From: Acanthaster planci
Taxonomy: Eukaryota > Echinodermata > Asteroidea > Valvatida > Acanthasteridae
DNA: 64,000 nt
NCBI RefSeq assembly: GCF_001949145.1
Contig: NW_019091374.1
Location: 75,200-139,199, forward strand
Reading direction: 5' to 3'
The translations under genes were made by a program, and so were the position numbers. The notes below the pieces were generated by a model. That model was not told the origin of the DNA and ran no database searches. It saw only the letters and a program-made list of their open reading frames with translations. Positions 52,088 to 61,800 of this stretch are shown piece after piece (the first letter of the stretch is position 1; each line of letters opens with the position of its first letter).

Positions 52088-53353
52088 TCAAACGTTATTT
52101 AGTGGTATTTCATGGAAGGCGCCGTTAACGGTACCATTTATCGCAGCCTTTTGTTTTTCATGTTGACTCCTGCTCATCAACGCGTCCGTTCTTACGGTCC
52201 AGTTGAATCCCCTCATGTGCCTTATCTTCAAGCACAGCATGACAATGGCGACCAGGGAAAGGATGAGGAGGAAAGTGACCACGGCAAAAGCGACCAGCCA
52301 GGGGAGCGCTGACTCCGCGTTCACCCCCAGTGGTTCGGTAGATGTCAGCTCGTGGGGTTCGTCAGACATGCCACTAAGCGAGGAGGGGGAAAGAAGGGTC
52401 GCAGGCCTCCGTGGGAAGGAAGACTCGGTCGGTACTGTCTTATCCCTCTCCTTGGTAGCAGATTGACGTGTGCTAGAGCTGCCGGCTGTGGTTGTGAGGT
52501 GCCTCGGTGAAGTGGTCGCTGGACCAGACGTTGGCGGGGTAGCGCTACTAGTTTGCATTACTGTCTCTTGGACTGTGTTAGTCATGTCAGTGGGACCGGG
52601 TTGCGGTGTGGTCGGGTTGGGGCTCTGCTCAACGCGGATGGGACCCATTGTGCAATTCCGTCGTTCATCTGGATAGCGAGAGCTGGTGATTTCGCAGATG
52701 AAAACCAATTCATCTTGGGATACGTTGGCGGTCCAGTTAGCACTCTGTGAGATTCGGTCTCCATTTCCATTTCTGGACCAAACCAAAGATGAGGGTGCAG
52801 AGCCCATAGAAGAGATTGTTAGGTTTACTGTCGGCTGTCCTCTGATCGTTGAGCAAGTCAGCGTTGTCTTTTCACCGATGGACACGGTCAGGGGCCCGTT
52901 GGGCGCGCACGCTGGATTCCTGTCATCCGGAAAGGAATACACTTTCAATGTTAATTGATCTGCGTCTATTAGGCCTACAGGGTTCTCAAAGCTGGGTCGC
53001 CGGACTAGGCACACGTACGTTCCGTCGTCTCTGACACTGACGTGGGAAATAGTCAAGACGAGAGCATCGTCTAAGGAATGGTCTACTCTACTCGGTAGTG
53101 CCTGCGGTGTAACCTCAATTCGACCGTTCGTTGTTAAATCTTGTAAGTCATACTGCCAGACGATTGAGTCTCCTTGCGCCAAACCTCGGACCTCACATCT
53201 CAGCGTGATGTTATCCCCCTTCTCGGCCTCAAGGTTACCGGTTCCTGCTACGGTGCCATTCACCACAACTATCTCTGTTTCAACTCCACGAGCACCGCAC
53301 AGGCCGAGAGCGAAAACACAGAAGGCAAGTCCAAATGATCTGAACGACGCCAT
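52088..53353 (-). CDS. intronless two-Ig-domain type I membrane protein
   Basis: One uninterrupted 421-residue frame. Start chosen: ATG at 53353 (AGAATGGCG, good context); the frame extends five codons upstream but without an ATG. Seen: signal peptide about 1-23; Ig-like domain 1 (about 24-138) with Cys53, Trp66 and DDGTYVC ending at Cys115; Ig-like domain 2 (about 145-243) with Cys167, Trp192 and Cys220, plus Cys149 and Cys234 as a possible extra pair; six N-glycosylation sites (32, 48, 177, 206, 210, 233); a Thr/Ser/Pro stalk (245-349), probably O-glycosylated; a transmembrane helix about 351-375; a 46-residue cytoplasmic tail with no tyrosine, so no ITIM/ITAM. Likely a cell-surface adhesion or recognition receptor. 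I do not recognise an orthologue. A MITE lies just downstream. Confidence 0.85.
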   Translation of the reverse strand: MASFRSFGLAFCVFALGLCGARGVETEIVVVNGTVAGTGNLEAEKGDNITLRCEVRGLAQGDSIVWQYDLQDLTTNGRIEVTPQALPSRVDHSLDDALVLTISHVSVRDDGTYVCLVRRPSFENPVGLIDADQLTLKVYSFPDDRNPACAPNGPLTVSIGEKTTLTCSTIRGQPTVNLTISSMGSAPSSLVWSRNGNGDRISQSANWTANVSQDELVFICEITSSRYPDERRNCTMGPIRVEQSPNPTTPQPGPTDMTNTVQETVMQTSSATPPTSGPATTSPRHLTTTAGSSSTRQSATKERDKTVPTESSFPRRPATLLSPSSLSGMSDEPHELTSTEPLGVNAESALPWLVAFAVVTFLLILSLVAIVMLCLKIRHMRGFNWTVRTDALMSRSQHEKQKAAINGTVNGAFHEIPLNNV

Positions 53354-53455
53354 TCTACAACTCCACAAACGTTAAGTTCTGGTCAAAAGTAAACTCTTGC
53401 AGGGGAAGTCGAAGACTGCTTTTACAAGGCAAATGGTCGATGGGCGAATTCGGTG

Positions 53456-53465
53456 TTTATATATA
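53456..53465 (-). promoter_or_regulatory. TATA box of the IgSF gene
   Basis: TATATATAAA on the minus strand, 103 bp before the ATG. A start site 25-30 bp downstream would give a 5' leader of about 70-80 nt. This supports an independent promoter for the intronless gene. Confidence 0.55.
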
Positions 53466-55840
53466 GGTATGGAGATGTTGCGGTTCTGAAGAAATCGTTG
53501 ACAAGGCGGAAAAGTCCCTACGCGTTTCCAGAAAAGTGGCCCAGCTACATGCACTTGCGTGCACGTGTCACCTCGCAAGTATGCAGGCATGTCATCAGGG
53601 TCACCGATTGGGACCTTAAAGGGGTTGCTTCCGATTATTGAACCGAATTTGTGCAGTTTATCTTTTGGAGTAATCTGGAAGCGAAAACAACTCTTTGGAG
53701 AGGGTCCAGTGTTATGAATGCATTCACCTGATGAAAAAAAAGGCACAATCATTTCACTGAAATTAAGAGTTGAGGTGGTTTATTCCAAGATCCTAACTCT
53801 ATGCGAGACACGTGAAGTGTACATGTACATAGTGATTTAAATTCACGTAGTGGCCTCGTTGATAAAAATATTTGTTGAGGGTAAATAAATAACAATGAAA
53901 CTCGGTCGTCAAACTCCAGTTATCATGTCACGGCCACTTCGAGCCTGATTTCGTTGCATTTGCTGGCTTATCTTTCACCGAAGGCATTCAAAACATTTCC
54001 CAATAACTCGTATACACCGTCGAAAATATTTACCAGGATGAGATTATCGCCCATTTTGTTTTAATATTTTGTGTTGACGTCATCAACAGAAATAGAACAA
54101 AACAGAGCACGCACTGCATGAGAACCACGTGACCACCCAGAGTCTCTGACTGGTGTATAGTTCCCGTGAATCTTCCTAGCTCCGTGTTTGCATAATGTTT
54201 TCGGAAAGTGCTAGTACGCGTTGGCAATATACCCAAGTCTCCAGCAACTTAGGCCTATACCTTACGAAAAGGCATTTTGTAAGAAGGTCCGAAGTGATTT
54301 GTGATCAACTACTTCGTTCCGAAACACTTTCCTGATATTTTTTTTCTTTAAAATTGTTCAGTGACCAGTTATTTAGTGATTTGTGACTCGTTGACAAATT
54401 AATTGGATCTCTCAAAATTTAGAAATTACATTGTTGTCAAATCTAGATCTGTAGAATAAATAGAACGCTGCAGTAGCCGATCGGAGGAGGGGGCGTGCTC
54501 GGCGCGCCTCCTCTGCTCCAAAATGTGTTTTTGTTTTGTTTTGGGATGATGTTTTTCTATTTTGTCAGCTAGCTGTTCAATAACTGTTAACACCGAAATT
54601 ATCTCTTGAAAATATGAGCTACTTGTATTTCACCCAGGTTCCGGTTCACCTCCTTAATCTTGGGGTTTCCCTTCCCTTTCCCAAGTTTGTGTTGTCGCGT
54701 GTTATTTTAGGCCCAGGGGTGGGTCGTCCACTCCAGTTTTAATTTGTTTTACCAATAAACTTTCACGTAGGCTAGTCAGATTAATTTTTTTGTTTGTCTG
54801 CAAAGAATCATTCATTTTTTAACACAATTTTGGTTTTTCGACTAATGAACGGGAACCCGACCCCTTGATCCGTTACTGCACCCAACCATTTTTACTTGGG
54901 CATCACCGCTGTGAGGTCCCCTGTCTCGCTCAAACAAGAAAGGAAGCTTTAAATTATTACCCATCAACAGTCTCGATTTGGGCCAGGCGCGTCGATAGCT
55001 GTTTTTGGCACAGTTGCAAAATCGCATTCTGATTGTTGACTTTTTTCAGCGCCTGTTTTCCCCTTTTCTCAGCTCCCTATGATGCTTATATATAATCATC
55101 CATGTCGTTCAGACTAGTAGCCTAGTAAGGTAAGCTGCGCGCAGACAACTCAACAATGATTTTTTTTTATCAGAAAAAATACTTTGGTGTTCAGACACGT
55201 CAAATTTTAATGCTTATCTCCTCTGTTACGTTTTCTTTTCAGTTTTTGGTGGCTGAGAGGTTTATTCAATCACGTATGTTTGAAAATACGTCCATGCTTT
55301 GATGACACCCCCGTAACAGATGATAAAGCTCAGCGCCATTTTCAAGATTGCTGCCCGTAAACTGTTGCGAATGTCGAACGAGCCATTTCATTTGGAGGGT
55401 CCCGTTTTGTATGCAAATCTTGGAGAAGCAGAAGTGCTCAGTTGTTGGCTTTCTACCCTTTCCTTTTTAATTTGCATTATTCCACAAACCCTCCAGTACA
55501 GTCAGGGCTACAAAACACTCCAAGAATCAAAGAATTTGAGGACATGCACATTGTGATTTGGGCACAAATTTGTGACTTCTTACTGATGATGGCCCGCACC
55601 ATTATTTTTTTTTTTTTAGCTCGCAACTGATACGTGCCGACGCTGCCGCTGTGTCCCACAGTTCTTGACCTCAGAACGGTCAATGACGCACTCCGTCCCT
55701 TTAAAGTTTCTTGGGAGAGGGTGGAGGCTGGCAGCGGGCTTTCATGATCAGGCGACAGTGGAAAAGTTGGAGGGGATTTCCTGCATGGGCCGCTGTCTGT
55801 TACACATTACGTTTGTTCATCACGCACAGTTGCGCATCCA
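53466..55840. other. intergenic, nothing recognised
   Basis: AT-rich, with no family motif in any frame that I can name. A poly-T tract lies at about 55605-55618. The ORF at 53372-53752 on the minus strand covers the promoter side of the IgSF gene and has no recognisable content. Confidence 0.3.
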
Positions 55841-55851
55841 AGCCCTAGCCC

Positions 55852-55882
55852 GGGGGGGGGGGGTACGCTGCTCTCCCCCCCC
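55852..55882. repeat. G12 / C8 inverted homopolymer pair
   Basis: A run of 12 G (55852-55863) followed after 11 bp by a run of 8 C. G- and C-runs recur at 56838-56874, 56932-56947, 56971-56980 and 57212-57236, so 55.8-57.2 kb is a G/C-run-rich patch of degraded dispersed repeats. Confidence 0.7.
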
Positions 55883-56125
55883 ACAAAATTCCAGTACCCC
55901 CAGGTTCCTTTCCCCAACTTGAAATCTAGTGTAATTTGCCACATGTGTCTTTTTAAAAGAACATTTTGTCAGTACAGAAACATGGAAGGAGAGAAGTTTA
56001 CTTGATTCCAATTCCTTCATCGCCTTGATTTCTGCATGGTTGAAAAAAGAACTCCAACACCCACCCCTGCTTTTCGAGTTTGAATCGCTTTACAAATTGG
56101 GAAAAACTTGTATGTGCCCCACTTT

Positions 56126-56580
56126 GCCCCAAAATGACACAATCTGCGGGCTGACGGAGACGCTGTACTACTTGCCCGACAGTTCTCATTGCTGGGAAGT
56201 CCCACTTTGTGCGTGAAAAGTGTTGCTTACGATCTTGTTATTATTAAAATTCCATGCGTAACCGTGTATACTTTCTCATTTTAAATGTTTACTTGCGTTC
56301 TAGAAGTATACCGGAGGATGTGCGTGTTCGTGTGGGAAATCCCCTCAGATTCACGCCCCAAAATGACATAATCTTCCGGCTGACGGAGACGCTGTACTAC
56401 TTGCGCGACAGTTCTCATTGCTGGGAAGTCCCACTTTGTGCGTGAAAAGTGTTGCTTACGATCTTGTCATTATTAAAATTTCATGCGTAACCGTGTATAC
56501 TTTCTCATTTTAAATGTTTACTTGCGTTCTAGAAGTATACCGGAGGACGTGTTCGTGTGGGAAATCCCCTCAGATTCACG
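56126..56580. repeat. 229-bp tandem duplication
   Basis: Unit 1 (56126-56354) and unit 2 (56355-56580) share GCTGACGGAGACGCTGTACT, GGGAAGTCCCACTTTGTGCG, CATGCGTAACCGTGTATACT and CTAGAAGTATACCGGAGGA in the same order. There are only a few substitutions and a 4-bp deletion in unit 2. Two short ORFs repeat in it; no protein family recognised. Confidence 0.9.
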
Positions 56581-57280
56581 CTATGATTCATTAATGTTTG
56601 CATTGCTGCCCTGTCCCAATCTTGCCAAGGAAAAAGTCCTTTTAATACATACCTATATGAATAAATACACGGGAAACTTTGTGGTTTAAGGACAAAATCA
56701 TTGCCAGCAGATGTCACTGTCCAGTGGCGTAAATTTGTGACGGAAATTGGGGGGCCATGGGCATGAGGGTAGGGGACACCATAGGACAATTTGTGTTAAT
56801 TTATTTTCTGTTTACGGAAAAGTGTGTGTGTGTGTGTGGGGGGGTTATTCAACAGCCCCCTCCCCCAATTTCCCGCACAAATTTAAGCCTGTGTCCGGGA
56901 ATGAGGGATATAAATCCCCTCAACTTTTTTTTTGGTGGGGGGAAGGGGACGACACGAAAATTTGAAAAGCGGGGGGGGGGGCTTAGTATGACTCTGGATA
57001 GAGGTCTATGTTCGTGATATTGATATACATCTGTAATATGTATTCGAAATACCATCTTTATGGCGTTTTAATATTGTTTCCAATTTTTGAGTGATATTGA
57101 ATGCATTTTAGTCGTTGGAAGTGTGAAGCATTCTTCACAGTCCACTTTATTTTTTGCTCACCACAAAAGGGTGTGTGTGGGGTAATTCAATACCCCATCT
57201 CCTCTCAAAAAGGGGGATATACAACCCCCACCCCGGGATTTACGCCCACCTCATTGTCTGATGTTCTGATAATAACCGGN

Positions 57281-57943
57281 ATCGTAACACCAGTCTTCAC
57301 CAACGGTCGACTTTGGGTGGCCTGTTCTTGGCACGGGATTCTAGTAAGTTCTCACGCTCGAACGGCGAGAACATGACCCAAAAACTTCCTTCTCGGAAGA
57401 GGATCACACACCACCTCCTTGTCAGGGTTTCACACGAACACACGGAAAAACTCGTGAGATTTTGATTTTTGAACAGCCGCTAAAAATAGCGAGATGGCTT
57501 ACGAAACCACAGACAATGAGACGTTTTGCAAAATTGACATTAACAGAAGTGAATGGTCTTTTAATAGAAAAGAATGAGAAAACATAAACCCTCACATGGA
57601 CACTGCCGGGGTGAATGCTGCTTACCATATTACCACACGCGCTGTTCACGACACGAGAACAATACGGTAGTTTCACAATAGTGCGCCACCAAGAGTATGC
57701 AACGCGTTTGGTCAATCACAATGCGCAAAATTTGTCGACCCAATGCGCGTTTGGAAAAGGTCGACAGATTTTGCGCGTTATGACTGGCCAACGCGTTGCA
57801 TACTCTCACTATTGTGAATCGCCCGCCCGAAAAAACAGATTGTAGGATTGTGTGGCGCCAACTCTTCACGAGAGGGCGGTAGACAGATTGAGTGGCCGTA
57901 AGCCAAGTACATGTACACGTACGCTGTTGTACGCAACCTTGTT
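57281..57943. repeat. direct duplication, copy 1 (MITE relative plus hairpin)
   Basis: Nearly identical to 58168-58806. It holds a diverged GTTC/GAAC MITE (from 57305) and then a palindrome (57674-57816) with arms CACAATAGTG ... AGAGTATGCAACGCGTT ... GTCGACC of about 60 bp around a 17-bp loop. The copy ends GCAACCTTGTT directly before the run of Ns. Confidence 0.9.
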
Positions 57944-57944
57944 C

Positions 57945-57969
57945 NNNNNNNNNNNNNNNNNNNNNNNNN
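57945..57969. other. assembly gap (25 N)
   Basis: Run of undetermined bases. Its true length is unknown. Confidence 1.
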
Positions 57970-58167
57970 CGGTGCGGCAGTAATCGAGGCGTAGACGACG
58001 AGGTGCTGACCCAACACCGGCTATTTCGAAACGCACATGCTAAAAGCATATAAGCACTGACTGAGAGCAAAATCAATAACTACGGAGTCTTTTATAGGTT
58101 TTTGGAACGTGCCTAAATTCCACACGTACCTTTTCAGGGAGACACAAAAGGATTCGGATCAACTGGG

Positions 58168-58806
58168 ATCGTAACACCAGTCTTCACCAAAGGTCGACTT
58201 CGGGTGGCCTGTTCTTGGCACAAGTTTCTAGTAAGTTCTCACGCTCGAACGGCGAGAACATGACCCAAAAACTTCCTTCTCGGAAGAGGATCACACACCA
58301 CCTCCTTGTCAGGGTTTCACACGAACACACGGAAAAACTAGTGAGATTTTGATTTTTGAACAGCCGCTAAAAATAGACAATGAGACGTTTTGCAAAATTG
58401 ACATTAACAGAAGTGAATGGTCTTTTAATAGAAAAGAATGAGAAAACATAAACCCTCACATGGACACTGCCGGGGTGAATGTTGCTTACCATATTACCAC
58501 ACGCGCTGTTCACGACACGAGAACAATACGGTAGTTTCACAATAGTGCGCCACCAAGAGTATGCAACGCGTTTGGTCAGTCACAATGCGCAAAATTTGTC
58601 GACCCAATGCGCGTTTGGAAAAGGTCGACAGATTTTGCGCGTTATGACTGGCCAACGCGTTGCAAACTCTCACTATTGTGAATCGCCCGCCCGAAAAAAC
58701 AGATTGTAGGATTGTGTGGCGCCAACTCTTCACGAGAGGGCGGTAGACAGATTGAGTGGCCGTAAGCCAAGTACATGTACACGTACGCTGTTGTACGCAA
58801 CCTTGT
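58168..58806. repeat. direct duplication, copy 2 (MITE relative plus hairpin)
   Basis: Second copy, offset 887 bp from the first at its start. It lacks 24-26 bp (the GCGAGATGGCTTACGAAACC stretch) present in copy 1. Its hairpin is at 58538-58680. It ends 72 bp before the NUP42 start codon, so it forms that gene's proximal promoter region. Confidence 0.9.
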
Positions 58807-58878
58807 TTGATTCTCGATTGCTCTTTTTACCTTACTTAGTAAGCGGCTCGAGTGGACTCACAAATACATGTGATAACT

Positions 58879-61800
58879 ATGGTAGTGTGTCACTTTTTTC
58901 TGAGAGGCAATTGTAAGTTTGGTGATAGATGCCGCAATGAACACCCGCGGGGTGGCATAGGTATGTAGCCCAAGCCAGAGATGAAAATGTGGCGTTATAA
59001 GTTTGTAACGTTTGGTTAATCTACTTCCAGACATGCCAGAAGAACTGTACGGGTTTCACAAACATTAAAGATTACTGATAGCCATGTACAAACTCCCATA
59101 AACTCATTTTTGCTGTTGTGATTGTGCCAACTTACCCTTCCATTCACAGCTTTTTGTGCAAGCAAATTTCATACATGCCTTCTTGTTGAGGTCAAATGTC
59201 AGATTGGGAGGTTTATTCACCTTGCAAGTTGTATCCTCATTAAAATGGTGATATTCTTGAGCATTTTGCCCATCCACATTACAGAAAATCAACAGCATGT
59301 ACTCTCAGTAACTGTCAGCTGTGTGATAGGTTGACCAATCACAACACAGCTCCATCTTTTCCTTTTGTTTTCCTGACCCCATTCGTTATCCAAATGAAAG
59401 CTGAGCAGTGATTGGTCATTGGGATGGAAGCAAATTGGACCAATCACAGTGTAAAGTATGGTCTATCCCCAGAAGCAGAACTGTGGGGTCCGATGTCAGT
59501 CCCGCTCCCTCGAACCCAACAGAAAACTAGCCATTTTCGCCATAGGTTCTAATGAACCAGTTTGGTATTCCAACAACACATGCCCACACTAAAGCACATT
59601 GGGGGTTATGAGCAATACGCACATGTGAGATCAGCGTTTTCAGCAGGGCATGTGTAGTCCAGGTTTTCAGGTTTAGCTCCTAGCAACTATAGGAAAAGGT
59701 GCATTTTTTTCATGCGATGCAATCACACAGCTCAAAGTACTTTTGTCATCAGGAGGAGGTTACCCTAGTTACGGAGGCGGAGGTTACCAGAGTTTTGGAG
59801 GAAGGGGCAACTTCGCCTACAGTTCCAGGGGTGATGGTAGCTATGGCAGCTACGGTCAGCAGCAGTCAAACCACAATAACCCCTATGTGTATCGCAAAGA
59901 CACCAGCGGAGGCCGTAACTATGACGGGCGTAGCGATGGAAGCAACTATGATGGGTACGGAGGGGGAGGCACCTATGGCCGTTCGGGAGGCAGTCAGAAT
60001 CGATTTGGTGTCTTGAGCAACCTTGGCGACCACATGCAAAATGGTGACACCAAAGAGCATGAAATACTGTAAGTGATTTGGTTGTGTGTTTCACATTCTA
60101 CAGTAAAACATCCACAGCCCTGCAGTCTACAACCCTTAAAAATCCTTCCAAGTTTTTCGTCAGCTTTTTTGCTCAATAGCACACATGATTCAAAGGCTTT
60201 TGAAATGATCTGTGGTGGATCAATTATTTGAATGTTGCAACCCTATAGTAGTCAGTATCACCTCTGAGCATACATGTAATAGCAGCACAAAATTCACCAT
60301 CAGTAAAACTGTAATCAATATTTTAACACACAAAAGCCAAGATTTCCTTCCTTCCTCAAAAAATAAGATTATCAAATGTTATTGCCAAATTTGCTGCTAG
60401 ATTTAGCTGAGATTATTTGGTTGTGGTAAGCAGATGCATAAAATTTGGCCTTGGAGCCTTTAAATCTTACATGTACGTATGACCCTTTGCCATATATGAC
60501 ACTTTACAGGGACATCATCAAGCAGGACGCCAAGGAGTGGGAGGCCAGTCAGATGTGGCCACTGTCCTGCTACAAGCCGAATAAAGCCCGGAGCTATGTG
60601 CCTGGATTTGAGGACATCTCCCCAGACGAGGTCCGATACCTGGCCTACACCGCTGAAAAGGAGAACAAATTTGATCAACATGTGAGGCACCAGTCACGTG
60701 GGAATTGAACTCACCATCTGTAACCATTCCTGCCTTGAAGACCGCATTTAGTAGGCTGGATCCGGGGGATGGGGTGTTAAAACTCAAAATCCCCTGCTCG
60801 CATTTGCCTTTTCTTTTTTAGTGGCCCGTGTCTAAAGGGTGCAAGTCCACCCCCTCCCGTAGAGCATAAACCCTGTAGGGGTCTTATCTGCATGTTTGGT
60901 TAAGGACAAAAGAAAGAGATTTAATAGCTTAAACAGTAATTGTAAATACCCCTTCCCTATAGAAATATTGACACCCGCCCAACAACAAAATCCTGAATCT
61001 ACCCCTGATTAGGGTTTAAGTTCTCGATAGACTGAGCAGCTTAAACATATCTGCCAAAACGTATACTTGCAGACAGGGTGTTTTTGCTAGTGCATACATG
61101 TTTGTTATAGTGACTGGTGGACCAGGAACAGTGTGGGAGATCACAGAATCGCCAATTGACCCCCCCCCGGCCTGTGAAAATTCTTGGATCAACCAGACCA
61201 TGTAGGGAAACTTACAAGGGGGTTAGATATTAAGTATAAAGATGAACAAAGAAATTGACCGAATGCAGGATTTGAACCCGTGACCACTGGAACATCATAC
61301 CACTGCTCTACCAGCTGAGCTACCCAGCCCTGTGTTAATGGTTCTTCCCATTTATCAATATCTGTGTTAGGGGTGCTGTCGTCTGAAACACCACATGGGC
61401 AGGCGATCACGCCCAAAACAGCCCTGGTGCAGTGTGCCAGAGGTAAAGGGTTCAAATCCCATTCCAGAGGAAACATTTGCTCAACTTAGTTACATAACAG
61501 TGGAACTCTCTATACATGCACAAACATGCCAAGCACAGCCATGCAATAGTGTTTGTGGTTAGCAACATTTGTTCGCAATAGTAAGCATGACTTGTCTAGT
61601 AACTGTTGAGTAGATCCATGAAATTGGACCCTGGGCTTGATGCCATCTGACATCAGATGGTTCTGTTCATGGTGATCTTGTTTACTGATAGTTCCACTTT
61701 TTTCCAACACAAGAACGGCAGCGCAACAGATACGAATATCTGAGGTAGGAGTAACTTTGGTTGTGGTCATAGTTCTTGGCACAAGTTTACTTTTTGTGAA

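Noticed and set aside
53354-53368. Five extra N-terminal codons for the IgSF protein
   Set aside because: The extended frame would begin with TTG. The first ATG is at 53353, with good context and a normal signal peptide.
59743-59752. ATG at 59743 as start of the NUP42 frame
   Set aside because: It lies in the intron just before the acceptor TCATCAG. The true first exon with the CCCH finger is at 58879-58960 and joins in phase.
61189-61476. 95-residue minus-strand ORF with a VAQLVEQ motif
   Set aside because: This peptide is the usual translation of a tRNA-like SINE (A and B boxes lie beneath it), not a gene.
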